Shown piece after piece: positions 6,803 to 15,914 of a stretch of 64,000 bases of DNA (position 1 is the first letter of the stretch; each line of letters begins with the position of its first letter). Both the position numbers and the translations under genes were made by a program. The stretch covers positions 1 through 64,000 of the forward strand of contig CAZREP010000002.1 in the NCBI GenBank assembly GCA_964599035.1. The letters are read 5' to 3'. Below the pieces are notes generated by a model. The model was not told where the DNA came from. It ran no database searches and worked only from the letters and a program-made list of their open reading frames with translations. Source of the DNA: Agriterribacter sp964599035 (GTDB taxonomy: Bacteria; Bacteroidota; Bacteroidia; Chitinophagales; Chitinophagaceae).

Positions 6803-8777
6803 ATTTATAATTTCTCTGCGTCGGCTTAGCCAGTTCAAATTCCAGTGCCTCTTTATGCAGCGCCCAGTTGTGCTCTTCTTTATACTCCCAGGCGGATACA
6901 TGCAGGAATTGATCATCATGCCGCAGGGCTTCTCCTTCTTCGGTCTGGCTTTCTTCGCGGAAATGACCGCCACAGCTTTCGGCTCTATCCAGGGCGTCTA
7001 TGCACATCAGCTCACCCAGGTCCATGAAGTCCGCTACCCGGTTGGCTTTGTCTAATTCGGGGTTCATCTCATTAATGGCGCCGGGTATTCTTACATCGCT
7101 CCAGAACTCTTTTTTCAGCGCCCTGATCTCTTCTATCGCTTCGCTCAATCCTTTTGCATTGCGCGACATGCCGCATTTTTCCCATATGATCTTACCGAGG
7201 CGTTTATGAAAGCTTTCCACCGACTGTTTACCGCCGATGTTCATGAGGCTGTTGATGCGTTCCCTCACCGTGTTTTCCGTTGCCTCAAATGCTTCATGGG
7301 TGGTAGCGATCGGCTTTACTGCAATTTCATTGGCAAGGTAATTGCCGATGGTATAGGGAATAACAAAATAACCGTCTGCCAGCCCCTGCATTAATGCCGA
7401 AGCACCCAGGCGGTTGGCTCCGTGATCACTGAAATTGCATTCGCCCAATGCATATAAGCCTTTCACCGAGGTCATCAGTTCGTAATCCACCCACAGTCCA
7501 CCCATCGTATAATGCACGGCGGGGTAAATGCGCATGGGCACTTCATAAGGGTTTTCACCGGTGATCTTCTCATACATGTCGAACAGGTTGCCATATTCTT
7601 CTTTTACCACTTCTTTGCCGAGCCGTACCAGTATTGCCTCGTCCGGATTTTCTATACCATGCTTGCTTGCCTCGGCACGGCCATATTTGTTGATCAGGTT
7701 GTAACGGAAATCGAGGTAAACCGCCTGTTTCGTGGTGCCTACACCATATCCCGCGTCGCATCTTTCCTTTGCTGCGCGCGAGGCCACATCGCGGGGCACC
7801 AGGTTGCCGAAGGCAGGATATCTTCTTTCGAGGTAGTAATCCCGCTCTTCTTCCGGTATATCATTGGCTTTACGCGTATCATTCTGCTTTTTAGGCACCC
7901 ATATGCGCCCGTCGTTGCGTAACGATTCAGACATGAGCGTTAATTTGCTCTGGTGGTCGCCTGTAACGGGTATGCAGGTGGGATGGATCTGGGTGAAGCA
8001 GGGATTGGCGAAAAAAGCGCCTCTTTTATGTGCTTTCCATGCAGCGGTAACATTACTGCCCATGGCGTTGGTGGATAAATAGAACACGTTGCCGTAGCCC
8101 CCGCTGCATAACAATACCGCATGGCCGAAGTATCTTTCTAATTCACCGGTAACAAGATTTCGGCAAATGATGCCCCTTGCTTTGCCGTCGATGATCACGA
8201 TGTCCTGCATTTCATGCCGGGCATACATCGTAACATTTCCCAATGCCACCTGCCGTTCAAGCGCCTGGTAAGCGCCTATCAATAGTTGCTGGCCGGTTTG
8301 CCCGGCAGCATAGAATGTTCTTTTTACCTGCACACCGCCAAAGGAGCGGTTGTTCAGCAGCCCACTGTATTCTCTTGCAAAGGGTACGCCCTGTGCCACG
8401 CACTGGTCAATGATGTTGGCGCTTACTTCCGCCAGGCGGTACACATTAGCTTCGCGCGAACGATAGTCGCCTCCCTTGATCGTGTCATAAAAAAGGCGGA
8501 ATACGGAATCGCCGTCGTTCTGATAGTTTTTGGCGGCATTAATGCCTCCCTGTGCTGCGATAGAGTGCGCCCTGCGCGGTGAATCCTGAAAGCAAAATGC
8601 TTTTACACGGTAGCCCAGCTCGGCTAAAGTAGCAGCGGCTGAAGCACCTGCCAGCCCTGTGCCTACTACAATAACTTCCAGCTTGCGCTTGTTGGCAGGA
8701 TTTACCAGCTTAACGTGACCTTTATAGTCACTCCATTTATGCTCTAACGATCCCGCAGGTATTTTTGAATCCAACAT
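6801..8777 (-). CDS. sdhA: Succinate dehydrogenase/fumarate reductase flavoprotein subunit
   Basis: 658 residues. The catalytic subunit of complex II oxidises succinate to fumarate on the cytoplasmic face of the membrane. The FAD-binding glycine motif VVGTGLAGASAAATLAELG lies near residues 37-55. HSIAAQGGIN begins with His71, expected to carry covalently bound FAD. NFSDHGANRLGASALMQGL is the C-terminal FAD motif, and RRYPAFGNLVPRDVASR holds active-site residues. Length and motif set match the long SdhA form that pairs with a single b558-type SdhC in Bacteroidota. The gene follows sdhC after 200 bp and precedes sdhB, from which it is separated by the four-helix-bundle gene. Confidence 0.96.
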   Translation of the reverse strand: MLDSKIPAGSLEHKWSDYKGHVKLVNPANKRKLEVIVVGTGLAGASAAATLAELGYRVKAFCFQDSPRRAHSIAAQGGINAAKNYQNDGDSVFRLFYDTIKGGDYRSREANVYRLAEVSANIIDQCVAQGVPFAREYSGLLNNRSFGGVQVKRTFYAAGQTGQQLLIGAYQALERQVALGNVTMYARHEMQDIVIIDGKARGIICRNLVTGELERYFGHAVLLCSGGYGNVFYLSTNAMGSNVTAAWKAHKRGAFFANPCFTQIHPTCIPVTGDHQSKLTLMSESLRNDGRIWVPKKQNDTRKANDIPEEERDYYLERRYPAFGNLVPRDVASRAAKERCDAGYGVGTTKQAVYLDFRYNLINKYGRAEASKHGIENPDEAILVRLGKEVVKEEYGNLFDMYEKITGENPYEVPMRIYPAVHYTMGGLWVDYELMTSVKGLYALGECNFSDHGANRLGASALMQGLADGYFVIPYTIGNYLANEIAVKPIATTHEAFEATENTVRERINSLMNIGGKQSVESFHKRLGKIIWEKCGMSRNAKGLSEAIEEIRALKKEFWSDVRIPGAINEMNPELDKANRVADFMDLGELMCIDALDRAESCGGHFREESQTEEGEALRHDDQFLHVSAWEYKEEHNWALHKEALEFELAKPTQRNYK

Positions 8778-8942
8778 AAATACGTTGATGATTTTTACCG
8801 GATTGATCCCAGGGTTTATTAATAAAAGTGAAAGATCACCATTCAGGATTGATCTCTCTTTCTCCTATATCTTAAGACTTGCACTTTTTTCATTTCTCTT
8901 CTTTCCTTCCCTCATGAAACGATAAATCAGGCATGCACAATC

Positions 8943-8970
8943 TCTCACGTCTTTCGTCTCACGCTTCACT
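8943..8970. repeat. Period-7 tandem repeat
   Basis: Heptamers TCTCACG, TCTTTCG, TCTCACG and CTTCACT lie in the sdhC-sdhA spacer. Same family as 11881-11964. Confidence 0.6.
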
Positions 8971-8977
8971 TTCCCAA

Positions 8978-9679
8978 CTACTTCACCCATCCCAGGTATA
9001 CCGAAACAGGCATCATGGCAAAAGCCAGGGGCACGATTATCGAAAATACCTTACCTGTTGCCTGGACAATGCGTATATAACGCCGGTTGTGCAGCCCGAG
9101 CGTTCTGAACGCACTGTTGAACCCATGCATTAAATGATAGGCCAATGAAATGCAGCCCAGTACATATAAAATAACCACGGTAAGCGATTGAAATACGATG
9201 ATCATTTCACCATACAGGTTATGATATGCTTTTCCGTCGTAGGAAATAGTACCCAATTCGTGGATGTTGCCTACTCCGCCAAGGCGACTGGGTGTCCAGA
9301 AATGATAAATATGCATGATCAGGAACAGCATGATCAGCGTGCCCAGCAATCCCATGCTCCGGCTGTACCATTTGCTTCCCCGGTTGCCCAGCGGTACCTG
9401 GTAGCCGATACTTCTTCTCTTCCTGTTTTGCACTTCCAGGATCAACCCCTGCACAATATGCAGGATAATGCCCGCGAACAATCCTATTTCCATTATCCGG
9501 ATCACCACTGTTGCTCCCATAAAGTGGGCAGCTTTATTAAACATGGCACCCCCGTCATTCGCCCAGATGCAGGCATTCAGACCAACGTGTACCACCAGGA
9601 ATGAGATCAGGAACACACCTGTAAGTGCCATTACAAACTTTTTTCCTACCGGTGAAGTGAAGAGTTGTTTCCAGGTCAT
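8978..9679 (-). CDS. sdhC: Succinate dehydrogenase cytochrome b subunit (b558 family)
   Basis: 233 residues with five predicted membrane helices and conserved His residues on them (for example VVHVGLN, GIILHIVQG, IMHIYHFW, YHLMHGF), the ligands for two b hemes. This is the single-anchor type known from Bacillus and Bacteroidota, which binds menaquinone and holds SdhA and SdhB at the membrane. The start MTWKQLFTSPVGKKF at 9679 is preferred over the upstream in-frame ATG at 9724, because the family begins with this segment and a promoter element (9709-9716) lies between the two. First gene of sdhC-sdhA-(four-helix bundle)-sdhB. Confidence 0.93.
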   Translation of the reverse strand: MTWKQLFTSPVGKKFVMALTGVFLISFLVVHVGLNACIWANDGGAMFNKAAHFMGATVVIRIMEIGLFAGIILHIVQGLILEVQNRKRRSIGYQVPLGNRGSKWYSRSMGLLGTLIMLFLIMHIYHFWTPSRLGGVGNIHELGTISYDGKAYHNLYGEMIIVFQSLTVVILYVLGCISLAYHLMHGFNSAFRTLGLHNRRYIRIVQATGKVFSIIVPLAFAMMPVSVYLGWVK

Positions 9680-9708
9680 ATTCAGAAGAAGTGTTAGAAA
9701 AAGTAGAA

Positions 9709-9716
9709 CAAAAGTA
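9709..9716 (-). promoter_or_regulatory. Bacteroidota -7 element (TACTTTTG) of the sdh operon
   Basis: TACTTTTG on the minus strand, 30 bp upstream of the sdhC start at 9679. It would drive the whole sdh operon. Confidence 0.55.
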
Positions 9717-9754
9717 ACACACAAAAGCTCATAAAACTCATGTTATGTTATTTT

Positions 9755-10321
9755 TTATCTATCTATGCGTTTTGACAAACGATCATTAATAGACTGAAAG
9801 AGGTGCTGGGGCTGCAATGTACGCCAACCGGGAGACTCCAGCAGCTGAACATAGCGGTTCAGTTTTGCTTTTTTAAAATCGTATTGAGATTGCTCGGGCA
9901 GGTTCAATATAACGATCCATCCGTTTTCTTCTTCTGTTTCCTGGAACCAGTCTTCATAATAACTGTCGTCGCTGCTATGAAAGTTCAGTACGTTTTCTCC
10001 GATCAGAATAAATTTTGTTATCCGCTCGTAAAAAAGCACATCCGTAACTTCTCTTCGCAGGGTGTGGATATCATTTTCTATGGCGTCATTCCATTCTCCT
10101 ATTAATTCAATGATGGCATACCCATAGTCGTAGTCTGCATACAGGATCTTCATGTAAAGGGTGCGCGATCCGAATTCGTCCCATTGGGGATGGATATAAT
10201 AATTGTAAACGGTTTGTGAATACACGAATTCACTGTATTCTCTTCCCGAAAAGGGAGACCTTGGATCTTCTTCAGAAGCATATAAATGCCGCCAGTTATA
10301 AAAAGGTTCTATATCATGCAT
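9755..10321 (-). CDS. Conserved protein of unknown function
   Basis: 188 residues, soluble, no signal peptide or membrane segment. The sequence is very rich in Tyr and acidic residues (for example YVYSQTVYNYYIHPQWDEFG-like stretches and HSSDDSYYEDWFQETEEENG). It has the feel of a compact alpha/beta domain: a central strand KFILIGENVLNF and a later strand GWIVILNLP. I do not recognise the family; proteins of this look are found as single uncharacterised genes in Chitinophagaceae. It lies between thrC and sdhC on the same strand, 79 bp after thrC, so it could be read through from thrC. No function can be inferred from context. Confidence 0.7.
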   Translation of the reverse strand: MHDIEPFYNWRHLYASEEDPRSPFSGREYSEFVYSQTVYNYYIHPQWDEFGSRTLYMKILYADYDYGYAIIELIGEWNDAIENDIHTLRREVTDVLFYERITKFILIGENVLNFHSSDDSYYEDWFQETEEENGWIVILNLPEQSQYDFKKAKLNRYVQLLESPGWRTLQPQHLFQSINDRLSKRIDR

Positions 10322-10400
10322 GGATACCTATTCCCCCCGTACTGCAAATATCAAAAGAATATATGTAACACGTACAGAATTCCGCGGGGTTTTGTGCGGG

Positions 10401-11699
10401 TTAGCGCTCCAGCAAATAGTGCTTTAGCGCCGGGTATGCAGCCTCCATCACGGTACTGTGTTTGGGAAGCTGCAGTATGCTTTTGATGGAAGCCGGCAAA
10501 GGCACTTTTTCGCCGGTTACAGGCTCCACCACATCATAGAATTTTACCGGGTGAGCTGTTTCCAGGAAGATACCTTTCTGTTCCGGGTGCTGCTCAAGGT
10601 AACGTTCAAGGCAAAGATAGCCCACTGCTCCATGCGGGTCGGTCAGGTAGCCGGTTTCCTGTTTTACCCTTCTGATGGTTGCTTTTGTTTCCGCATCGGT
10701 TACCGTGTATCCTGAAAGTATTTTCTTAAGGTTGATGAAATTATTGTCAAACAACTGCAGTACACGCACAAAGTTGCTGGGATCTCCGACATCCATTGCA
10801 TTGGAAAGTGTTGGCATGGCCTGCTTTACTTCATATTTGCCGCTGTGGAGGTAGCGGGGCACCACATCATTGGCATTACAAGCGGCAATGAAATGTGCTG
10901 CAGGAAGCCCCGATATATAGGCAAGCATCCCCGCGCAAATATTTCCGAAGTTGCCGCTGGGTACGCAAAATACAGGAGGACTTTCTTTTTGCCTCCATTG
11001 TTTATAAGCAAAGAAATAATAAAACTGCTGCGGCAGCCACCGGGCCACATTAATGGAGTTAGCCGATGTAAGCCGCATTTGCTGCGTTAAGGAGGAGTCT
11101 GCAAAGGCCTGCTTCACCATGTGCTGGCAATCGTCGAACGTACCTTTTATTTCAAGCGCATGAATGTTTTTGCCCAGCGTGGTAAGTTGCTTCTCCTGTA
11201 CGGCGCTTACTTTTCCGGAAGGATAAAGAATAACAACTTCAACGCCCTCCACATTGTAAAAGCCGCTGGCCACGGCGCCACCCGTATCGCCGGAAGTGGC
11301 TACCAGAACGGTTATCTTTTCGCTTCTTTCCTTTGCAAAATAGCCCAGGCACCTGCTCATAAATCTTGCTCCCGTATCCTTAAAAGCAAGGGTTGGCCCG
11401 TGGAAGAGCTCAAGGGCAGCTATCTTTTCGTTTACCTGCACGAGAGGAGAAGGAAAATCAACAGTTGCTGCAACAATGTGCTTTAGCTCGTCTTCAGGAA
11501 TTTCATTGCCGACATAGGGGCTGATAACATCAAATGCTATAGCTTCATTGCTCTTTTCGCCGATACTTTCAATCCAGCTTTCACTGAGCCGCGGAAGGTT
11601 TTCGGGGAAATACAATCCTTTATCAGGCGCCTGGCCTTGTATGGTGGCTTCTTTAAAACTCACTTTGGGCGATTGCCGGTTGAGGCTGTAATATTTCAT
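10401..11699 (-). CDS. thrC: Threonine synthase
   Basis: 432 residues. Converts O-phosphohomoserine to threonine with PLP, the last step of threonine synthesis. Family features: N-terminal MKYYSLNRQSPKVSFKEA, the PLP lysine in HGPTLAFKDTGARF (Lys107), the phosphate-binding region VATSGDTGGAVASGF, and VPSGNFGNICAG. Third gene of the thrA-thrB-thrC cluster. The 297-bp spacer after thrB is unusually long for an operon and is filled by repeats, so co-transcription is likely but not certain. Confidence 0.96.
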   Translation of the reverse strand: MKYYSLNRQSPKVSFKEATIQGQAPDKGLYFPENLPRLSESWIESIGEKSNEAIAFDVISPYVGNEIPEDELKHIVAATVDFPSPLVQVNEKIAALELFHGPTLAFKDTGARFMSRCLGYFAKERSEKITVLVATSGDTGGAVASGFYNVEGVEVVILYPSGKVSAVQEKQLTTLGKNIHALEIKGTFDDCQHMVKQAFADSSLTQQMRLTSANSINVARWLPQQFYYFFAYKQWRQKESPPVFCVPSGNFGNICAGMLAYISGLPAAHFIAACNANDVVPRYLHSGKYEVKQAMPTLSNAMDVGDPSNFVRVLQLFDNNFINLKKILSGYTVTDAETKATIRRVKQETGYLTDPHGAVGYLCLERYLEQHPEQKGIFLETAHPVKFYDVVEPVTGEKVPLPASIKSILQLPKHSTVMEAAYPALKHYLLER

Positions 11700-11824
11700 G
11701 ATGTTTGATGTTCGTTCTGTTTGATGAGCTGGTGCTACATAAGGAAATTATACTTGCATTGTATTGTGAATAAGTGAATGGGCAATAGTGATTCAATGCC
11801 GTTTCTTAAGAACTGAACACTATT

Positions 11825-11866
11825 GTTGTGTCAATCCTGGTTTGCCGGGTGAGCTGTCTCACAGAT
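11825..11866. repeat. Dispersed 42-bp repeat, copy 1
   Basis: Matches 46810-46851 at 38 of 42 bases, same orientation, with the shared core TTTGCCGGGTGAG. Both copies run into a CACAGAT-type tail. It lies in the thrB-thrC spacer. Confidence 0.7.
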
Positions 11867-11880
11867 GATTACAGATCACA

Positions 11881-11964
11881 TCTCACGTCTCACGTTTCAC
11901 GTTTCTCGTCTCACGTTTCACCATTCCCTATTCACCATTCACTACTCTCACTTCCTGGTCTCAC
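11881..11964. repeat. Period-7 tandem repeat (12 units)
   Basis: Twelve consecutive degenerate heptamers, from TCTCACG and TTTCACG to ATTCACC, ATTCACT and CTTCCTG, in unbroken 7-bp register. This is the clearest array of the family in the window. It ends 32 bp before the thrB stop codon. Confidence 0.75.
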
Positions 11965-11996
11965 GTTTTGTACAGTACTACCCATGCACGCATGTA

Positions 11997-12947
11997 TCAG
12001 CGGACAAGCTTCACCCCTTCCCTGTTTACCGTGGTAACATGGGTATGAAAAGGAATACCCGTGCCGGTATAGATATCCTGCATTGTTTTTTCAACCTTAT
12101 AAGCCGTTGCTTCATCGCGGCTAAGCATAAATATGGAAGGCCCCGATCCGGATATCCCACCACCTAAAGCGCCGGTCTCCAGGCTCTTTGACTTTACTTC
12201 TGCAAATGCAGGGATAAGGATGCTTCGAACGGGTTCTATCAGCACGTCTTCGAGCGACCGGCTGATCAGCCCATAGTCGCTTTTCATTAACCCCGTTACC
12301 AGCGCGGCAATATTGCCCCATTGCCTGATCGCATCCTTCAGCAATATTTGCTTCCTTAATATCTGCCTTGCATCTTCCGTACGCACCTCTATCTGGGGGT
12401 GAACGAGCGTAACATACAATGGGGGGGAAGGCACACTGATCACATCCAGCGGGTAAATGCTGCGTATAAGGGTAACCCCGCCGTAAATGCAGGGCGCTAT
12501 ATTATCGGCGTGCTTAACGCCCGAGGCCAGCTTTTCTCCCAGCATAGCCATCTGTATTAAGTCTTCATTGCTGAAAATATTGTTCAGCAAATGATTGGCG
12601 GCCACCACAGCGCCTGCCGAACTGGCTGCGCTGGAGCCGATGCCGCTGCCGGGCATTATCCTTTTTTCGATGGTAATATCAAATCCTGTCCTTTTATCCA
12701 GCCTTTCTATCATGTCCAGGAGCGCTACCCCTGCCACGTTCTTTTCGGGATCGGCAGGAAGCCCGTAATGGTCTGTATTGTGAATGACAACCTTCGGTTC
12801 GTCGATGAGCTTTATGATCATTACATCATAAGGGTTGTTCAAAGCCATTCCGAGCACGTCGAACCCGCACACCATATTGGCTACCGTACCGGGGGCGTGA
12901 ACGGTTACTGATTTATTCCTTGCCGACGCTATCGCTTTCAGGTGCAT
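11997..12947 (-). CDS. thrB: Homoserine kinase
   Basis: 316 residues, GHMP kinase family. Phosphorylates homoserine to O-phosphohomoserine for ThrC. The ATP-binding motif PGSGIGSSAASSAGA lies at about residues 99-113, the N-terminal GHMP segment VTVHAPGTVANMVCGFDVLG at 14-33, and the C-terminal GGGISGSGPSIFML motif near 267-280. Length is typical. Located between thrA and thrC in pathway order. Confidence 0.95.
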   Translation of the reverse strand: MHLKAIASARNKSVTVHAPGTVANMVCGFDVLGMALNNPYDVMIIKLIDEPKVVIHNTDHYGLPADPEKNVAGVALLDMIERLDKRTGFDITIEKRIMPGSGIGSSAASSAGAVVAANHLLNNIFSNEDLIQMAMLGEKLASGVKHADNIAPCIYGGVTLIRSIYPLDVISVPSPPLYVTLVHPQIEVRTEDARQILRKQILLKDAIRQWGNIAALVTGLMKSDYGLISRSLEDVLIEPVRSILIPAFAEVKSKSLETGALGGGISGSGPSIFMLSRDEATAYKVEKTMQDIYTGTGIPFHTHVTTVNREGVKLVR

Positions 12948-12950
12948 GAT

Positions 12951-13027
12951 GAGATTTGAGATTTAAGATTTGATATTTGAGATGTGTAGCGATTAATTTT
13001 AAATTTCTAATATGAAATTTCAAATTG
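12951..13027. repeat. Period-7 tandem repeat filling the thrA-thrB spacer
   Basis: Eleven heptamers (GAGATTT twice, AAGATTT, GATATTT, later TAAATTT, GAAATTT, CAAATTG) occupy practically the entire 81-bp gap between thrA and thrB. Confidence 0.7.
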
Positions 13028-13028
13028 A

Positions 13029-15473
13029 TCATGACGCTGTTGCTCTTATAATATCGGCAAAAACGCCCGACGCTGTTACCTCGGCACCGGCACCGGCGCC
13101 TTTGATCACAAGCGGCTGATTGGGGTAGCGTTCTGTATAGAACAAAACCACATTGTCCTTTCCGTATAAATGATACAGGTCATGCTGCGGTGGAATATGT
13201 TCCAGCCCGGCTGCCGCTTTGCCTTGCTCGAATTTTGCCACAAATTTAAGCTTGCTGTTGGCCGCCACGGCATCGTCGTACAATTTCCTGAAATGCGCCT
13301 CATGCTGTTCGAGCGCTTTATAAAAAGCGTTCACGTCGCCCTGCATGCAGCTTTCAGGTAAAAAGCCGTTGCAGGTGATATCTTCCATTTCCAGTTGCTC
13401 TCCCGATTCGCGGGCCAGTATCAGTATTTTACGGATCACGTCCGTGCCGCTGAGGTCCAGGCGTGGATCGGGCTCCGTATATCCCTCCTCCTGAGCCTGT
13501 CTTACCACATCGGCGAAACTTGTCGTTCCGTTGTAATTATTAAAAACAAAGTTCAGTGTGCCGCTCAGCACCGCTTCTATACGGTTGATCCGGTCGCCGC
13601 TTCGCAGCAGGTCGTTCAGTGTTCCTATTACCGGCAGTGCGGCACCCACATTGGTTTCAAACAGGTACAGGCAATTGTGAATCCTTGCCAGGTCTTTTAA
13701 TTTCCGGTAGTATTCATAGGAAGAGGAAGCTGCCACTTTATTACAGGCTACAACCGAAACGCTTTTCTGAAGAAGCCTGTCGTACACTTTTGCCACGGTG
13801 TCGCTTGCTGTTATATCCACAAAGATCGCGTTGCGGAAATTTTTTCCAATAATAATATTGACGAAGGTTTCTATATCGGCATTTTCACCATCCTGTAGTC
13901 TTTCCTGCCAGTGGTTAAAGTCGATGCCGTTATCGTCTATTACCATCTTCCGGCTGTTTGCCAGTCCTGTTACCCTAAGGTTAAGGCGGAGGTGTTTTTC
14001 CAGCCATTCGTGCTGCTGCTGCAATTGCTGCAGCAGCTTGCTGCCTACATTTCCCGTGCCGGCAATGAACAGGTGTATTTGCTTGCAGGTGGTTTCAAAA
14101 AATTCTTCGTGCAGCACGTTAATGGCCTTGCGCACATCTTTTGTAGACACTACTGCCGATATGTTGCGCTCGGAAGACCCCTGGGCGATGGCACGTACGT
14201 TGATGCCGTTCCTTCCCAGGGCACCGAACATTTTGCCGCTGATGCCCGGGCGGCTTTTCATGTTTTCCCCTACCAGCGCTACCACCGACAGGGAGGCTTC
14301 CACCAGCAGCGGCTGCACTTTTTCTGTTGTGATCTCATGGTCGAATTCGGCGTCTACCACTTCCCTTGCTTTATTCACGAAGGCAGCTTCAATGCCCACG
14401 CAAATGGAGTGCTCGGAAGAGCCCTGCGTGATCAGTATTACGTTGATCTGCGCTGCAGACAGCGACTCAAACAACCTTCTTGAAAAACCGGGTACGCCTA
14501 TCATACCACTTCCTTCCAGGCTAAGCAGGGCAATATTGCTGATGCTGGAAATGCCGCGTATGGCATTGCCGTTGCCGGAAGCTTTTTGCTGTATGACGGT
14601 GCCCGGATCCTCCGGAGAGAATGTATTTTTGATCATTACGGGTATAGCCTTGCGCAAAACGGGCTGTATAGAAGGGGGATAAAGCACTTTAGCCCCAAAA
14701 TGAGAAAGCTCCATGGCTTCCTGGTAGGAGATGGATGGAATAACCCTGGCGCTGCTTACCCAACGGGGGTCGGCAGTCATCATGCCCGGCACGTCGGTCC
14801 ATATTTCCAGGTGGGTGGCATCGGTAGCAGCCGCCAGTATGGCTGCCGTATAGTCGGAACCTCCGCGTCCCAGCGTAGTAGTTTCATTGTTGGCATTGGC
14901 GGCAATAAAGCCAGGCATGATCATTAGGTTTTCCCTGCATCCGGCTATATAATCGGCGACCTGTTTGCGGGTAACCGGCAGGTTTACCGTGGCATTGCCA
15001 AAGCGGGAGTCGGTGTGGATCAATGTTCTGGTATCCTTCCATGCGGCAGCTATCCCGCTATGATTAAAGGCCGCAGCGATGATCTGCGAGGAAGTGAGCT
15101 CGCCATAGCTTACCATCCGGTCATGTGTTCTGTCGGACAGTTCAGCCAATAAAAAAATGCCGTTACAGATATCCTCAATATCATTGCACAGTTTCTTCAC
15201 CAGGCTCAGCACATGGCTTTGGTGCTGCACCGGTATCAGCTGCTTTACTGTTTCGAGGTGCCTTTGTTCAATGCGCCGCAATTCATCTTTGTATTGCTCG
15301 TTGCCGGCGGCAGCCATCTCACCGGAACTGATCAGCGCGTCGGTAGTGCCCCCCAGTGCGGACACTACCATTATGGTCCTGTCTTTTTTCAGCCTGTCAT
15401 TTACAATGGATATTACTCTTTTTATATTATCAGCGCTTCCTACCGAAGTACCGCCGAATTTCAGCACCTGCAT
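13029..15473 (-). CDS. thrA: Bifunctional aspartokinase/homoserine dehydrogenase
   Basis: 814 residues, a fusion of two enzymes of the aspartate pathway. The N-terminal aspartokinase starts with MQVLKFGGTSVGSADNIKRV and includes TTLGRGGSDYTAA. Two ACT-type regulatory domains follow (about 310-460), with GSSEHSICVGIE and GSSERNISAVVS as their typical segments, consistent with feedback control by threonine. The homoserine dehydrogenase part begins at about 468 with the NAD(P)-binding motif FIAGTGNVGSKLLQQL and carries GTLNFVFNNY and EGYTEPDPRLDLSGTDV. It is the first gene of thrABC and is preceded by a Thr-rich leader peptide that likely regulates it. Confidence 0.97.
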   Translation of the reverse strand: MQVLKFGGTSVGSADNIKRVISIVNDRLKKDRTIMVVSALGGTTDALISSGEMAAAGNEQYKDELRRIEQRHLETVKQLIPVQHQSHVLSLVKKLCNDIEDICNGIFLLAELSDRTHDRMVSYGELTSSQIIAAAFNHSGIAAAWKDTRTLIHTDSRFGNATVNLPVTRKQVADYIAGCRENLMIMPGFIAANANNETTTLGRGGSDYTAAILAAATDATHLEIWTDVPGMMTADPRWVSSARVIPSISYQEAMELSHFGAKVLYPPSIQPVLRKAIPVMIKNTFSPEDPGTVIQQKASGNGNAIRGISSISNIALLSLEGSGMIGVPGFSRRLFESLSAAQINVILITQGSSEHSICVGIEAAFVNKAREVVDAEFDHEITTEKVQPLLVEASLSVVALVGENMKSRPGISGKMFGALGRNGINVRAIAQGSSERNISAVVSTKDVRKAINVLHEEFFETTCKQIHLFIAGTGNVGSKLLQQLQQQHEWLEKHLRLNLRVTGLANSRKMVIDDNGIDFNHWQERLQDGENADIETFVNIIIGKNFRNAIFVDITASDTVAKVYDRLLQKSVSVVACNKVAASSSYEYYRKLKDLARIHNCLYLFETNVGAALPVIGTLNDLLRSGDRINRIEAVLSGTLNFVFNNYNGTTSFADVVRQAQEEGYTEPDPRLDLSGTDVIRKILILARESGEQLEMEDITCNGFLPESCMQGDVNAFYKALEQHEAHFRKLYDDAVAANSKLKFVAKFEQGKAAAGLEHIPPQHDLYHLYGKDNVVLFYTERYPNQPLVIKGAGAGAEVTASGVFADIIRATAS

Positions 15474-15513
15474 TATATTTGGATTTGATCATTAATAATT
15501 ACACCAGAGCCCC

Positions 15514-15529
15514 CTGTCTCTTCAGACAG
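15514..15529 (-). promoter_or_regulatory. Hairpin between thr leader peptide and thrA
   Basis: A 6-bp perfect stem, CTGTCT with AGACAG, around the tetraloop GAAG (minus strand). It is followed by G-rich sequence and then AT-rich sequence without a clean T run, so it is not an obvious terminator. Its loop and 3' arm contain GAAGAG, complementary to CUCUUC at the end of the leader peptide gene, giving an alternative pairing. Confidence 0.5.
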
Positions 15530-15568
15530 ATGGCAGCTTTGCAGCCCAGAGGATGATATGCATGCATT

Positions 15569-15670
15569 TTACCCTCGGAAGAGGGTTGTCGTTGTTGTAA
15601 TAACGGTGGTACCTGCAGCGTGATACGCAGCAGCAACGGGAGGAAATGTATGGAATATAAACTGTACCAT
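15569..15670 (-). CDS. thrL: Threonine-rich leader peptide of the thr operon (putative attenuator)
   Basis: A 33-codon frame on the same strand as thrA, ending 95 bp before it. Residues 21-29 are TTVITTTTT: seven Thr, one Val and one Ile in nine codons, directly before the final LFRG and stop. This is the hallmark of thr operon leader peptides, where ribosomes stall at Thr/Ile codons when charged tRNA is scarce and so choose between alternative RNA structures. The last codons and stop lie in a perfect hairpin (15571-15586, ACCCTC/GAGGGT). The start at 15670 is one option; the frame stays open to 15751. The function is inferred from composition and position; the symbol is by analogy with thrL of enterobacteria. 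Confidence 0.65.
   Translation of the reverse strand: MVQFIFHTFPPVAAAYHAAGTTVITTTTTLFRG
15571..15586 (-). promoter_or_regulatory. Hairpin overlapping the leader peptide stop codon
   Basis: Perfect 6-bp stem ACCCTC/GAGGGT with loop TTCC, covering the end of the Thr run through the stop codon. A ribosome stalled at the Thr codons would prevent it forming. Its CUCUUC strand can pair instead with GAAGAG at 15518-15523. Confidence 0.5.
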
Positions 15671-15914
15671 TACTGTTTTGAGTTGCCGAAGGTAAAACAG
15701 ATTTGAACAATAGCAAATAAAATATTTGAAAATTATCATGTCGGTTTCCATTTAAAATATTTTATGCCATGATCCATTCCCTTTTTTTAACTAATTTCAC
15801 GCCCTGTAAAAACGATTGCCTGTCGGATAAATACTTGTTTTGTGTTGTTGCCCTGCAACAGCCATACCCTATTTTACAACTATCCTGACGAATTAATTTT
15901 TAAGCACAGAGCTC

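Larger units (their letters stand above)
15474..15914. other. Divergent thrA-ppc spacer, 441 bp
   Basis: The part nearest thrA (15474-15670) holds the leader peptide and two hairpins, listed separately. The part towards ppc (about 15750-15914) is AT-rich, with no gene and no clear TAnnTTTG element on either strand; the promoters of both ppc and thrA must lie here. Confidence 0.6.

Noticed and set aside
11881..11964. Possible CRISPR array
   Set aside because: Units are 7 bp with no spacers, and no cas genes are present.
13798..14682. Long open frame (294 codons) on the plus strand opposite thrA
   Set aside because: A shadow of the thrA reading frame; Ser/Leu-rich with no domain pattern, while the minus strand encodes a complete conserved enzyme.
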